Assembly: GCF_022012295.1 (NCBI RefSeq)
Contig: NZ_JAKLTN010000002.1
Location: 1,302,001-1,366,000 of the forward strand
Source: Dechloromonas hankyongensis
GTDB lineage: Bacteria; Pseudomonadota; Gammaproteobacteria; Burkholderiales; Rhodocyclaceae
Length of the DNA stretch: 64,000 nucleotides
Direction of reading: 5' to 3'
Shown here: positions 1 through 9,090 of the stretch, in pieces
Position numbering within the stretch: the first letter of the stretch is position 1
How the letters are laid out: each line of letters begins with the position of its first letter
Program-made: the position numbers and the translations under genes
Notes under the pieces: generated by a model
The model's input: only the letters and a program-made list of their open reading frames with translations
Database searches by the model: none
What the model was told of the DNA's origin: nothing

Positions 1-610
1 CACCGAAAGCGCCGATCGGGGCAACCTTCATGATTACGCCGACGATACCGAACAGCACGTGCGACAGCTTCTCGATCAGGTCGAACACCGGCTTGCCGCG
101 CTCGCCGAAGGCATGCATGGCGTAACCGAACAGGATGGAGAAGAACAGCACCTGCAGCATGTCGCCCTTGGCAAAGGCGTCCACCACGCTGGTCGGAATG
201 ATGTTCATCAGGAAATCCGTCGTCGTCTGCATCTTGCCCGGGCCGACGTACTTGTCGATGCCCTTGGTGTCGAGCGAAGCCGGATCGACGTTCATGCCCG
301 AACCCGGCGCCCAGACGTTGACCACGATCAGGCCGATGATCAGGGCGATGGTGCTGACCACTTCGAAATACAGCACGGCATATCCGCCGGTCTTGCCGAC
401 CTTCTTCATGTCTTCCATGCCGGCGATGCCGACGACGATGGTGCAAAAGATGATCGGGGCGATGATCATCTTGATCAACTTGATGAAGGCATCACCGAGC
501 GGTTTCATGTCGGCGCCGGCCGACGGATAGAAGTGCCCCAGCGTCACGCCCAAGGCGATGGCGATCAGGACCTGCACATATAGACTTTTGAATAACGACT
601 TCTTGGCCAT
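1..610 (-). CDS. dctA: C4-dicarboxylate:cation symporter DctA (N-terminal part, cut by window edge)
   Basis: Reading the minus strand from the ATG at 610 gives an open frame of 203 codons that runs off the left edge. It begins [20 protein letters not shown], then has hydrophobic segments and the family stretches [19 protein letters not shown] and [20 protein letters not shown], typical of DAACS-family DctA. The protein imports succinate, fumarate and malate across the inner membrane with cations. It is divergent from the kinase/regulator pair at 748-3335, the usual arrangement of dctA with its own sensor system. The C-terminal half, with the substrate and cation sites, is outside the window. 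Confidence 0.95.
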   Translation of the reverse strand, partial: MAKKSLFKSLYVQVLIAIALGVTLGHFYPSAGADMKPLGDAFIKLIKMIIAPIIFCTIVVGIAGMEDMKKVGKTGGYAVLYFEVVSTIALIIGLIVVNVWAPGSGMNVDPASLDTKGIDKYVGPGKMQTTTDFLMNIIPTSVVDAFAKGDMLQVLFFSILFGYAMHAFGERGKPVFDLIEKLSHVLFGIVGVIMKVAPIGAFG

Positions 611-692
611 GAGTTTGTCTCCGAAATGGCTTATTTAAATTTCACGCGCAGTATTCCCGCTCGCTGCCCTTTCGACCATTGTGGCTATCCGA

Positions 693-710
693 ATTGTGGA
701 AAACCACAAT
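693..710. promoter_or_regulatory. Palindrome in the dctA/dctS divergent promoter region
   Basis: A perfect inverted repeat, ATTGTGG-AAAA-CCACAAT, lies between dctA and the kinase gene. The half-site ATTGTGG also occurs at 678-684 in the same orientation. A second short inverted repeat, TCACG-AAAAA-CGTGA, is at 718-732. These are natural candidates for binding by the LuxR/FixJ-type regulator encoded next door. I saw no convincing -24/-12 sigma-54 element in front of dctA, which fits a non-NtrC-type regulator. Function is inferred. Confidence 0.4.
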
Positions 711-747
711 CGGTTCCTCACGAAAAACGTGATGTACCATTTTCGTC

Positions 748-2736
748 ATGAAACCATTGATTCCCGCATCGCCAAATAGTTCGCGCCGTATCCGCTGGCT
801 GCTGGCCCTGCCCAAGCTTGGCCTCGTCCTGCTTTTGCTGGCGCTCGTTTCGCTGCTTTGGTTGCTCCATCTCAACGAAGCGGAAGAGGACAAGGCGGCG
901 CTAATCAAGGATGTCCTGTGGCTGGAACAGAGCCTGCAATTCCACCTGAACAGCAACGAGGAACAACTCCAGCAACTGGCCCTCGACATGGGCAATCCGC
1001 TCGACCGGCGCAAAACGTTTCGCCTGCGTGCCGAACACATGCTCAAGAACTCGCCCGAAATCGCGCAGATCCTGTGGCTAGACACCAAACGGCAGGTCAT
1101 CGACGCCTTACCCAACACCACCCCGCCCGACCAGGAAATCGAATCCTTCGGCCCGTCGGCGACGAGCAAGGCCTTCGACGTCGCTGTGCGCCTTGGCAAG
1201 CCGCACTACAGCGAGCCCTTCTTTCTCGAAGGCAACCGGGCGCACATCGAGTTGATCATGCCCGTCTACGGGGAAAATCGGCGCATCACGAGCATGCTGG
1301 CGCTCCTCATGCCGCTCGACACCCTGCTCGCCAACCAGGTGCCGTGGTGGTTTACCGAAAAATACAAAGTCGAGATCATCGACGACAACGACCTGCTGTA
1401 CGCCACCAAGACGCGCATCGAAGGCAAAGGAGACCAACGCTACGTAATCCCCTTCGATCCGCCGGGGTCTGGTCTGCTCCTGCGCGTCACCAGCTACCGA
1501 TCGCCCGACAATTCACTGCAGCGCATCCTGGTCGCCGCCATCGTCCTGCTCGCGGCCGGCGTGTTCTGGAGCCTGTGGCTGGTGCGCGACCTGATGAAGA
1601 AGCGCAGCCAGGCCGAAGAAGCCTTGCGTGCCGAACACGCCTTCCGGGCCGCCATGGAGGACTCGTTGACGGTCGGCATGCGCGCCCGCGACCTGGAGGG
1701 GCGTGTCATCTACGTCAATCCGGCCTTCTGCAAGATGACCGGCTTCAGCCCGGAAGAACTGGTCGGCGCTACCCCGCCCATGCCGTACTGGGCGCCGGAA
1801 CAGCTCGAAGAAAGCTATGCCATGCACCAGACCGTACTGGCCGGCGAGGCCCCGGTCGACGGCTTCGAAATGACCTTCATGCGCAAGAACGGTGAGCGCT
1901 TCAACGCCCTGGTCTATGAAGCCAAGCTGATCGATGGCAAGGGCAACCACACCGGCTGGATGGCCTCGGTGCTCGACATCACCGAACGCAAGCACGCCGA
2001 GGAACTCGCCCGTCAGCAACAGGAGCAACTGCAATTCACGTCTCGCCTGGTCACCATGGGTGAGATGGCGTCGACCCTGGCCCATGAACTGAACCAGCCG
2101 CTGGCAGCGATCGCCAGTTACAACACCGGCTGTCTCAACCTGTTCGCCAGCGAGAACGCCAATCCGTCCGAAATCCGCCCGGCGCTCGAAAAAATCGGCC
2201 TGCAGGCCCAGCGCGCCGGCAAGATCATTCGCCGCGTCCATGACTTTGTGCGCAAGAGCGAGCCGAAGCGCGCCCCCTGTCAGCTGGGCGAAGTGATCGA
2301 GGACTGCCTGGGCTTCGTCGAGGCCGAGGCGCGCAAGCGGCACGTCCATATCGAATCGGACGCCACCCCGCTGCTGCCGGTGCTCGCCGACCGCCTGATG
2401 CTGGAACAGGTGCTGCTCAACCTGATCCGCAACGCCATGGAAGCGATGGCCAAAACGGCGGAAGCCGACCGCCTGCTGCGCATCGCCATTGATGTCAGCG
2501 GCGACGAATTGCGCATCAGCGTCAGCGACCAGGGCTGCGGCATCGCCCCGGAAGTCCGCGACAAGCTGTTTACGGCATTTTTCACCACCAAGCCGGACGG
2601 CATGGGCATCGGCCTGTCCATCTGCCGGTCGATCATCGAGTTCCATCGCGGCCGCCTGTGGGCCGAGGACAACCCCCATTCAGCGACGGGAAGCGGTACG
2701 ATATTCCACTTCACCCTCCCTATCGAAGCCGCATGA
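748..2736 (+). CDS. dctS: PAS-containing sensor histidine kinase, DctS-like
   Basis: 662-residue membrane kinase. A first membrane segment lies at about residues 16-36, an extracytoplasmic sensing region at about 40-250, a second membrane segment near 258-278, a PAS domain at about 290-415, and then HisKA with phosphoacceptor His446 in LAHELNQPLAA. The HATPase domain has the N box (LLNLIRNAMEAM) and the G boxes (DQGCGIAP, GMGIGLSICRSI). The PAS domain and the FixJ-type partner match Rhodobacter DctS/DctR rather than rhizobial DctB/DctD. Its stop overlaps the regulator start (ATGA at 2733-2736), so the two are translationally coupled. It probably senses external C4-dicarboxylates and controls the divergent dctA; ligand specificity is inferred from context. 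Confidence 0.85.
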   Translation: MKPLIPASPNSSRRIRWLLALPKLGLVLLLLALVSLLWLLHLNEAEEDKAALIKDVLWLEQSLQFHLNSNEEQLQQLALDMGNPLDRRKTFRLRAEHMLKNSPEIAQILWLDTKRQVIDALPNTTPPDQEIESFGPSATSKAFDVAVRLGKPHYSEPFFLEGNRAHIELIMPVYGENRRITSMLALLMPLDTLLANQVPWWFTEKYKVEIIDDNDLLYATKTRIEGKGDQRYVIPFDPPGSGLLLRVTSYRSPDNSLQRILVAAIVLLAAGVFWSLWLVRDLMKKRSQAEEALRAEHAFRAAMEDSLTVGMRARDLEGRVIYVNPAFCKMTGFSPEELVGATPPMPYWAPEQLEESYAMHQTVLAGEAPVDGFEMTFMRKNGERFNALVYEAKLIDGKGNHTGWMASVLDITERKHAEELARQQQEQLQFTSRLVTMGEMASTLAHELNQPLAAIASYNTGCLNLFASENANPSEIRPALEKIGLQAQRAGKIIRRVHDFVRKSEPKRAPCQLGEVIEDCLGFVEAEARKRHVHIESDATPLLPVLADRLMLEQVLLNLIRNAMEAMAKTAEADRLLRIAIDVSGDELRISVSDQGCGIAPEVRDKLFTAFFTTKPDGMGIGLSICRSIIEFHRGRLWAEDNPHSATGSGTIFHFTLPIEAA

Positions 2737-3335
2737 ATACTCCCCAAGCCTACCTGGTCGACGACGACGAAGCGATCCGCGATGCCCTTTCCTGGTTGCT
2801 CAAGTCGCGCGGACTGCCGAGCACCACCTTCGATTCGGCCGAGAGCTTTCTTGCCGCCTGGAGCAAGGGGATGAGTGGCTGCGTCGTACTCGATATGCGG
2901 ATGACGGGGATGAGCGGCCTCGACTGCTTCGAGCAGTTGCAGGCCAGGGAATCGACCCTGCCGGTCATTTTCCTGACCGGCCACGGCGACGTGCCGCTGG
3001 CCGTCGCCACGCTGAAAAAAGGCGCTTTCGACTTCTTCGAAAAGCCTTTCAACGACAATGAGCTGGTCACCCGCATCGAGGAAGCCATGGCGCTCGACGC
3101 CCAGCAGCGCGTCACCAACGCTACCGTCGACTCAGTCAAGGCCCGGCTGTCCTGCCTGACCACCCGCGAACGGCAAATCATGGAACTTGTGCTGGCCGGC
3201 AAGTTCAATAAGGTCATTGCCGACGAACTGAACATCAGCATGCGCACCGTCGAAGTCCATCGGGCGAACCTTTTCGACAAGATGCAGGTCAAGACCGCCG
3301 TCGAGCTGGCCAACCTGCTCAAAAACGGTAGCTGA
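2733..3335 (+). CDS. dctR: FixJ/NarL-family response regulator, DctR-like
   Basis: 200 residues. The receiver domain (about 1-120) has an acidic pocket at Asp10-12 and phosphoacceptor Asp54 in CVVLDMRMTG. The C-terminal LuxR-type helix-turn-helix (about 135-195) includes LTTRERQIMELVLAGKFNK and MRTVEVHRANLFDKM. The ATG at 2733 was chosen because it starts exactly at the receiver domain and overlaps the kinase stop; the open frame extends further upstream but only inside the kinase gene. As the output partner of the kinase it should bind in the dctA promoter region. It lacks an AAA+ domain, so it is not a sigma-54 activator, unlike the DctD-like protein at 37-38 kb. Confidence 0.87.
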   Translation: MNTPQAYLVDDDEAIRDALSWLLKSRGLPSTTFDSAESFLAAWSKGMSGCVVLDMRMTGMSGLDCFEQLQARESTLPVIFLTGHGDVPLAVATLKKGAFDFFEKPFNDNELVTRIEEAMALDAQQRVTNATVDSVKARLSCLTTRERQIMELVLAGKFNKVIADELNISMRTVEVHRANLFDKMQVKTAVELANLLKNGS

Positions 3336-3430
3336 TGCTTCCCTAAGGTATTTTTTTTCGCTAGCATCACGCCAACTTTCCTGCTGCCATCCCGGCGCAA
3401 TCAACTCACACCCCATCCCATGAGGAAACC

Positions 3431-3757
3431 ATGAGCGAGCACATCCATTACGTCACCGACGACACCTTTGAAGCCGAAGTGCTGCAATCGCAGCAGCCGG
3501 TTCTCGTCGACTACTGGGCAGAATGGTGCGGCCCCTGCAAGATGATCGCTCCCATCCTCGACGAAGTCGCCAACGAATACGCTGGCAAGCTCAAGGTAGC
3601 CAAGGTCAACATCGACGACAACCAGGCGACCCCGGCCAAGTACGGCATCCGCGGCATCCCGACCTTGATGATCTTCAAGAACGGCAATATCGAAGCCACC
3701 AAGGTTGGCGCACTGTCCAAGTCGCAACTCGCGGCCTTTATTGACAGCAACCTGTAA
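3431..3757 (+). CDS. trxA: Thioredoxin
   Basis: 108 residues with the canonical active site WCGPC (Cys33 and Cys36) and the cis-proline stretch [13 protein letters not shown]. It is a cytosolic disulfide reductase that is recycled by thioredoxin reductase and supplies electrons to ribonucleotide reductase and other targets. The start is preceded by ATGAGGAAACC, a good ribosome site. The gene directly precedes rho, an arrangement found widely in proteobacteria. No signal peptide is present, so it is the cytoplasmic form. Confidence 0.97.
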   Translation: MSEHIHYVTDDTFEAEVLQSQQPVLVDYWAEWCGPCKMIAPILDEVANEYAGKLKVAKVNIDDNQATPAKYGIRGIPTLMIFKNGNIEATKVGALSKSQLAAFIDSNL

Positions 3758-3774
3758 TCTCCGTAGTCTCCCGA

Positions 3775-3801
3775 CCTGAAGGTGCGCCCTGCACCTTCAG
3801 G
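3775..3801 (+). other. Strong hairpin without U-tract between trxA and rho
   Basis: A perfect 11-bp inverted repeat, CCTGAAGGTGC and GCACCTTCAGG, has a 5-nt loop and begins 17 nt after the trxA stop. It is followed by CAGACGCGACAGG, not a T-run, so it is not a classic intrinsic terminator. It may protect the trxA mRNA 3' end or be part of the rho leader. E. coli rho is autoregulated by attenuation in its leader. Confidence 0.5.
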
Positions 3802-3911
3802 CAGACGCGACAGGCAAGCTGTCCGGCGTCATTCCCCTCCCCCAAGCTTCTGTAATTTGCGCCCTGGCCTCCGGGCACTCGCCCGTTCTTTAACCGGCGC
3901 CACATTCCCAC

Positions 3912-5171
3912 ATGCAACTTTCCGAACTCAAGACATTACACGTCAGCAAACTGCTGGATATGGCCACCGACCTTGGCATCGAAAATGCCAACCGGATGCG
4001 CAAACAGGAGCTGATCTACGCCATCCTCAAGGCAAAGGCCAAGAACGGCGACACCATCTACGGCGACGGCACGCTGGAAGTCCTGCCTGACGGCTACGGC
4101 TTCCTCCGCTCGGCCGACACCTCCTATCTGGCCAACCCGGACGACATCTACGTCTCCCCGTCGCAGGTCCGCCGCTTCAACCTGCGCACCGGCGACACGG
4201 TCGAGGGTGAAATCCGCACGCCGAAGGACGGCGAACGCTACGTCGCGCTGACCAAGCTCGAGCGCATCAACGGCTTCTCTCCCGAAGCCAACAAGAACAA
4301 GATCATGTTCGAGAACCTGACGCCGCTGCACCCGACGCGTCACCTCAAGCTCGAACGTGAGATCAAGTCTGACGAAAACATCACCAGCCGGGTCATCGAC
4401 ATGATCGCTCCGATCGGCTGCGGCCAGCGCGGCCTCTTGGTCGCCCCGCCGAAGACTGGCAAGACCGTGATGCTGCAGAATATCGCCCACGCCATCACCG
4501 CCAACCATCCGGAAGTCGTGCTCATCGTGCTGCTGATTGACGAGCGCCCGGAAGAAGTCACCGAAATGACCCGTACCGTCAAGGGCGAGGTCGTCGCCTC
4601 GACCTTCGACGAACCGGCCACCCGCCACGTCGCGGTCGCGGAGATGGTCATCGAGAAAGCCAAGCGCCTGGTCGAGCACAAGAAGGATGTAGTCATCCTG
4701 CTCGACTCAATCACCCGCCTCGCCCGCGCCTACAACACCGTACAGCCTGCCTCCGGCAAGGTGCTGACCGGCGGCGTCGACGCCAACGCCCTGCAGAAGC
4801 CGAAGCGCTTCTTCGGCGCTGCGCGCAACATCGAGGAAGGCGGTTCGCTGACCATCCTCGCCACCGCGCTGATCGATACCGGCTCGCGCATGGACGAAGT
4901 GATCTACGAAGAATTCAAGGGCACCGGCAACTCGGAAATCCATCTCGACCGCCGCATGGCCGAAAAGCGCATGTACCCGGCGGTCAACGTCAACCGCTCC
5001 GGCACCCGCCGCGAAGAGCTGCTGCTCAAGCCGGACGTCCTGCAGAAGATGTGGGTGCTGCGCAAGCTGTGCTACCCGATGGACGACCTCGAAGCGATGG
5101 AATTCCTGCTCGACAAGGTCAAATCGACCAAGGGCAATGCGGAGTTCTTTGACGCCATGCGTCGCGGCTGA
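3912..5171 (+). CDS. rho: Transcription termination factor Rho
   Basis: 419 residues, the normal length for Rho. The N-terminal domain (about 1-47) is followed by a cold-shock-like RNA-binding domain with DGYGFLRS. The RecA-type ATPase has Walker A (PPKTGKT, near residue 180), the [13 protein letters not shown] strand-loop, and the secondary RNA-site region [20 protein letters not shown]. It forms a hexameric ATP-dependent RNA translocase that ends transcription of untranslated RNA. No insertion domain of the kind seen in Actinobacteria is present. Upstream is trxA and a 154-nt leader with a hairpin; downstream is rpmE with its own promoter. Confidence 0.98.
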   Translation: MQLSELKTLHVSKLLDMATDLGIENANRMRKQELIYAILKAKAKNGDTIYGDGTLEVLPDGYGFLRSADTSYLANPDDIYVSPSQVRRFNLRTGDTVEGEIRTPKDGERYVALTKLERINGFSPEANKNKIMFENLTPLHPTRHLKLEREIKSDENITSRVIDMIAPIGCGQRGLLVAPPKTGKTVMLQNIAHAITANHPEVVLIVLLIDERPEEVTEMTRTVKGEVVASTFDEPATRHVAVAEMVIEKAKRLVEHKKDVVILLDSITRLARAYNTVQPASGKVLTGGVDANALQKPKRFFGAARNIEEGGSLTILATALIDTGSRMDEVIYEEFKGTGNSEIHLDRRMAEKRMYPAVNVNRSGTRREELLLKPDVLQKMWVLRKLCYPMDDLEAMEFLLDKVKSTKGNAEFFDAMRRG

Positions 5172-5202
5172 GAACTCAAACCGTCGCTCCCAATCAAAGG
5201 CA

Positions 5203-5231
5203 TTGCAAGCCCGCGTGTTTTAGAGGATAAT
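5203..5231 (+). promoter_or_regulatory. Sigma-70 promoter of rpmE, straddled by an inverted repeat
   Basis: TTGCAA (5203-5208) and GATAAT (5226-5231) are separated by exactly 17 nt, a good housekeeping promoter 55 nt upstream of the rpmE start. A perfect 9-bp inverted repeat, AAGCCCGCG (5207-5215) and CGCGGGCTT (5232-5240), brackets the -10 element. It could be a regulator site or an RNA hairpin formed by read-through from rho. Confidence 0.7.
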
Positions 5232-5285
5232 CGCGGGCTTCCCAGATCGGCCACATCCGCCGGTCGCTCGCTTAAAGGATAAAAG

Positions 5286-5510
5286 ATGAAAGCCGATACC
5301 CACCCGAATTACAAAGAAGTCGCCGTGACCTGCTCTTGCGGCCACACCTTCACGACCAAGTCGACCATGGCCAAGGATGCCTTCCACGTTGAAGTCTGCT
5401 CCCTGTGCCACCCGTTCTACACCGGCAAGCAGAAGATCGTCGATACCGCCGGCCGCGTCGAGAAGTTCAACCAGAAGTTCGGCGCCATGCGCGGCAAGGC
5501 TGCAGCCTGA
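5286..5510 (+). CDS. rpmE: 50S ribosomal protein L31 (zinc-binding type)
   Basis: 74 residues, beginning [20 protein letters not shown] and containing [26 protein letters not shown]. The cysteines in CSCGH and CSLCH form the zinc-ribbon signature of the C+ form of L31. The protein sits at the subunit interface of the ribosome. The ribosome site AAAGGATAAAAG precedes the ATG. Its own promoter lies upstream and an intrinsic terminator follows, so it is likely a monocistronic unit between rho and the glycosyltransferase gene. Confidence 0.97.
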   Translation: MKADTHPNYKEVAVTCSCGHTFTTKSTMAKDAFHVEVCSLCHPFYTGKQKIVDTAGRVEKFNQKFGAMRGKAAA

Positions 5511-5533
5511 TCGGCTTGATTTTCGCCGCCTCG

Positions 5534-5559
5534 AAAGGCAGCCTGTGGGCTGCCTTTTT
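5534..5559 (+). terminator. Intrinsic terminator after rpmE
   Basis: A perfect 10-bp stem, AAAGGCAGCC and GGCTGCCTTT, with loop TGTG runs into a T-run (TTTTTC). It lies 24 nt after the rpmE stop and just before the next gene. Confidence 0.85.
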
Positions 5560-5573
5560 CATTTCCGGAATAC

Positions 5574-7196
5574 ATGCCTGATTTCCTCGCCCTGATCCGT
5601 CGCGGCATCCGCCTGCCCCCGTCAGGCTGGATGCTGGCCGGCATGCTGGCCTTCTATGTGCTGGCCGGCCTGTTCGGCCGCGACCCGTGGAAGGGCGAGG
5701 ACGCCATCCATATCGGCACCGCCTGGCACATGCTGCACTATGGCGACTGGCTGTCGCCCGACCTGGCTGGCCGGCCCTTCCACGAACCGCCGCTTTACTA
5801 CTGGAGCGCCGCGCTGACCGGCAAGGCCTTCGGCTGGTTCCTGCCGCTGCACGAAGCGATGCGTATCGCCAGCGGCATCTGGGTCACCCTGGCTTTGATG
5901 GGGCTCTACTACGCCAGCCGCGAGCTCTACGGCGAGGAATGGGCGGCGGCCAGCCCGATGCTGCTCGCCGGCTGCGCCGGCCTGCTCTTCCATGCCCACG
6001 ATGCACAGCCCATGCTCATTGCGCTGGCGGCCTATGGCGGCGGCCTCGGCGCCCTCGCCGCCATCGGCCGCAAACCGCGGCTCACCGGTATCTTTTACGG
6101 CCTCGCCCTCGCCGCCTGCCTACTCGGCACCGGCATAGCCCCCACCCTGCCGCTGCTCGCCATCGCGCCGGTTGCGTGGTGGCTGTCGCCTGATCGCCCG
6201 AAAGCCCTGCACACCCTGCTCATCGGCCTGGCCATCGCAAGCGTGCTGATCATGCCTTGGCCGTTGCTCCTGCTCAACCTGGAACCGGCCCGTTTCCATG
6301 CCTGGCTAGCCACCGAACTGGCGCCCTTCACCACCCCGTTTTCGTTTACCGGCCTCGGGCGCTTCATCGGCATGGTGCCCTGGTTCGCCTTTCCGGCCAT
6401 GCCGCTGGCGGCGTGGACGCTGTGGATACGGCGCAAGGAACTGCAGGTGCCCAACCTGTTGCTGCCGCTAGCCTTTTTTACCATCACGCTACTCCTGCTG
6501 GCGTGGGCATTCCGGCCGCGCGAAATTCCCTCCCTGCTCCTGCTGCCGCCGCTCGCCCTGCTCGCCACGCCCGGCGCCTTGGCCTTACGGCGCGGTGCGG
6601 CCAGCGCCTTCGACTGGTTCGCGATGTCCACCTTCAGCCTGTTCGCGGTGGTCGTCTGGGTCGGCTGGTCGGCCATGGCGCTGGGCTGGCCGAGCAAGCT
6701 TGCCGAACGGGCAGTCATCCTGCGCCCCGGCTTCGTCGGCCAGGTTCACTGGTTCGCCTTGGTCATCGGCCTGACCGCCACCGTCTGGTGGCTATGGCTG
6801 ATCGTCACCGCCCCGCGTTCGCCCTACCGCAGCCTGACGCACTGGACACTGGGTTTCACCACGCTGTGGCTGCTGGCAACCAGCCTGATCCTGCCTTGGT
6901 TCGACTATGGCAAGACCTATCGCCCGGTAGCCCAGGCCATAGCCAGGGCGCTACCCGACAATCACGGCTGCCTGGCCGAGCGCGGCCTGAGCGATACACA
7001 ACTGGCGTCGATGGCTTATTTCGTCGAGATCGAACCGGTCGCCGAGGACTCGAAGGCAGGCAAGGCCTGCGACTGGCTGCTGGTGGTCGGCGATACGCGC
7101 CGCGAACTGGCGGCACCGAGTGGCCAGTGGACCAAGATATGGGAGGGCAACCGCCCGGGCGACCGTAAGGAAAAATTCCGCCTGTACCGCCGCTGA
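5574..7196 (+). CDS. ArnT/PMT-like membrane glycosyltransferase (GT39/GT83 type)
   Basis: 540-residue polytopic protein. About a dozen hydrophobic segments occupy residues 15-465, followed by a roughly 80-residue hydrophilic C-terminal part. The early acidic loop (FGRDPWKGEDAIHIG) and the GRPFHEPPLYYW stretch are typical of GT-C fold enzymes such as ArnT and protein O-mannosyltransferases. These transfer a sugar from a polyprenyl-phosphate donor to lipid A, protein or another periplasmic acceptor. Donor and acceptor cannot be told here: no arn genes are nearby. It starts 14 nt after the rpmE terminator and converges with orn. Confidence 0.75.
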   Translation: MPDFLALIRRGIRLPPSGWMLAGMLAFYVLAGLFGRDPWKGEDAIHIGTAWHMLHYGDWLSPDLAGRPFHEPPLYYWSAALTGKAFGWFLPLHEAMRIASGIWVTLALMGLYYASRELYGEEWAAASPMLLAGCAGLLFHAHDAQPMLIALAAYGGGLGALAAIGRKPRLTGIFYGLALAACLLGTGIAPTLPLLAIAPVAWWLSPDRPKALHTLLIGLAIASVLIMPWPLLLLNLEPARFHAWLATELAPFTTPFSFTGLGRFIGMVPWFAFPAMPLAAWTLWIRRKELQVPNLLLPLAFFTITLLLLAWAFRPREIPSLLLLPPLALLATPGALALRRGAASAFDWFAMSTFSLFAVVVWVGWSAMALGWPSKLAERAVILRPGFVGQVHWFALVIGLTATVWWLWLIVTAPRSPYRSLTHWTLGFTTLWLLATSLILPWFDYGKTYRPVAQAIARALPDNHGCLAERGLSDTQLASMAYFVEIEPVAEDSKAGKACDWLLVVGDTRRELAAPSGQWTKIWEGNRPGDRKEKFRLYRR

Positions 7197-7239
7197 GAGC
7201 TGCGCCCGCCGCCTGGCGAGCACAGCCCGGCTGAAACGC

Positions 7240-7785
7240 TCAGCCCTTCAGGAAATGCTCCCGGTAGTACTTGAGTTCGTCGATGGACTCGTAGATATCG
7301 GCCAGCGCCGTGTGCTTGCTTTTTTTCTTGAAACCCTTGTACACCTCCGGCTGCCAGCGCTTGCACAGTTCCTTCAAGGTGCTGACGTCGAGGTTGCGGT
7401 AGTGGAAGAAGGCTTCCAGGGTCGGCATGTAGCGGGCCATGAAGCGGCGGTCCTGGCCGATGGAGTTGCCGCACATCGGCGAATGGTTGGCCAGCGAATA
7501 TTTCTTCAGGAATTCCAGCGCCGCCGCTTCGACCTCAGCCTCATTCATCGTCGATGCCTTGACCTTGTCGATCAGGCCGGAACGGCCGTGGGTTTTCTGA
7601 TTCCACTCATCCATGGCGGCCAGCGTTGCGTCGGATTGATGCACCACCCAGGACGGCGACTCGGCAACCATTTCGAGATCCGAATTAGTAACCACCATGG
7701 CCATCTCAATAATGCGATCGCCATCCGGATTCAAACCCGTCATTTCCATGTCCAGCCAGACGAGGTTGTTTGCATTGCCTGCCAT
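7240..7785 (-). CDS. orn: Oligoribonuclease
   Basis: 181 residues from the ATG at 7785. It has the DEDDh exonuclease motifs: WLDMEMTGL (Exo I), [15 protein letters not shown] (Exo II) and [12 protein letters not shown] (Exo III). It degrades 2-5-nt RNA oligomers, and in many bacteria also pGpG, the end product of c-di-GMP breakdown. That fits a window rich in c-di-GMP enzymes. The frame is open far upstream, but [17 protein letters not shown] is the conserved family start. It is divergent from the M48 protease with 54 nt between starts. Confidence 0.96.
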   Translation of the reverse strand: MAGNANNLVWLDMEMTGLNPDGDRIIEMAMVVTNSDLEMVAESPSWVVHQSDATLAAMDEWNQKTHGRSGLIDKVKASTMNEAEVEAAALEFLKKYSLANHSPMCGNSIGQDRRFMARYMPTLEAFFHYRNLDVSTLKELCKRWQPEVYKGFKKKSKHTALADIYESIDELKYYREHFLKG

Positions 7786-7839
7786 ATAATTGCCCGATTC
7801 CTTTAAAACCCCGATTTTCGCACAGCTTCGCCGACCTTC

Positions 7840-9090
7840 GTGACCCAAAACTTCACCCTGACTTTCCTCGCCTTCCTGGCGCTGACCCTGACCATACGCC
7901 TGTGGCTGAAGCTGCGCCACATCCGCTTTGTCGCCGCCCATCGCGAGACGCTGCCGCGCGAATTTGCCGAACGGATCACGCTGCCGACGCACCAGAAGGC
8001 GGCCGACTACACGGTCGATCGTAGCAAGGCGGCGGTGGTCGGGATCTTTGTCGATGCCGGCCTGCTGCTGGTGCTGACGCTGGGTGGCGGCCTGGCCGCG
8101 CTGCACGGTTTCTGGTCGCCGCGCCTCGAAGGCCTGCCCTACGGCCTGGCCATGATTTTCAGCGTGATGTTCATTTCCGGCGTGGTGGACCTGCCGCTTT
8201 CGCTGTACAACCAATTCGTCGTCGAGGCCCGCCACGGCTTCAACCGGATGACCCTGGGCCTGTTCTTCGCCGACCTCGTCAAGCAGACGCTGCTCGGTGC
8301 CCTGATCGGCGCCCCGGTCATCCTCGCCGTGCTGTGGCTGATGGGCGCCATGGGTGAAGCCTGGTGGCTGTACGTCTGGCTGTTCTGGTCGGCCTTCAAC
8401 CTGCTGCTGATGTTCGTGTACCCGACGTGGATCGCGCCGTTGTTCAACAAGTTCTCGCCGCTCGAGGAAGGCGAGATGAAAACGCGGGTTGAAGCCTTGC
8501 TCACCCGCTGCGGTTTCCGCTCCTCCGGTCTGTTCGTGATGGACGGCTCGAAGCGCTCCAGCCACGGCAACGCCTATTTCACCGGCTTCGGCAACAACAA
8601 GCGCATCGTCTTCTTCGACACCCTTCTCACGCGTCTCGATCCGCCCGAAGTCGAGGCCGTACTCGCCCACGAACTCGGCCATTTCCGCAAGAAACATGTA
8701 CTGAAGCGGATGATCATGATGTTCGCCGGCTCGCTCGCTTTCCTGTGGCTGCTCGGCCAGCTTATCGATGCGCCGTGGTTCTATGCCGGCCTCGGCGTCG
8801 ACACCCAGAACACCGCGCTAGCTCTGATCCTGTTCTTCCTGGCCATGCCGGTCTTCACTTTCCCGGTGACGCCGCTGATGAGCTGGCTGTCGCGCCGCAA
8901 CGAATTCGAGGCCGATGCCTATGCCGCCGAACACGCCGCCGCCAGCGACCTCATCCAGGCTCTGGTCAAGCTGTACCGGGACAACGCCTCGACCCTGACC
9001 CCCGACCCGCTCCACTCGCTGTTCTACGATTCCCACCCGCCCGCCGCGCAGCGTATCGCGCACCTGCAACTGCAGCCGGGCAAAGCCTGA
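7840..9090 (+). CDS. M48-family zinc metalloprotease (Ste24/CAAX protease-like)
   Basis: 416-residue integral membrane peptidase starting with GTG at 7840. The zinc motif HELGH lies in [17 protein letters not shown] (about residue 280), and a downstream glutamate in [15 protein letters not shown] provides the third ligand. Several membrane helices are present before and after the catalytic motif. An N-terminal peptidase_M48_N-like region with [25 protein letters not shown] (spanning about residues 110-135) is characteristic of the Ste24 group rather than short HtpX. Likely role is membrane protein quality control. Its stop overlaps the rsgA start (TGATG), implying coupled translation. Confidence 0.87.
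   Translation: MTQNFTLTFLAFLALTLTIRLWLKLRHIRFVAAHRETLPREFAERITLPTHQKAADYTVDRSKAAVVGIFVDAGLLLVLTLGGGLAALHGFWSPRLEGLPYGLAMIFSVMFISGVVDLPLSLYNQFVVEARHGFNRMTLGLFFADLVKQTLLGALIGAPVILAVLWLMGAMGEAWWLYVWLFWSAFNLLLMFVYPTWIAPLFNKFSPLEEGEMKTRVEALLTRCGFRSSGLFVMDGSKRSSHGNAYFTGFGNNKRIVFFDTLLTRLDPPEVEAVLAHELGHFRKKHVLKRMIMMFAGSLAFLWLLGQLIDAPWFYAGLGVDTQNTALALILFFLAMPVFTFPVTPLMSWLSRRNEFEADAYAAEHAAASDLIQALVKLYRDNASTLTPDPLHSLFYDSHPPAAQRIAHLQLQPGKA

Noticed and set aside
59-583. Plus-strand open frames at the left edge.
   Set aside because: They are antisense to dctA, whose minus-strand translation is unambiguous even though it is cut by the edge.
7786-8697. Long N-terminal extension of the oligoribonuclease frame.
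   Set aside because: It is antisense to the M48 protease gene, and the family N-terminus begins at 7785.
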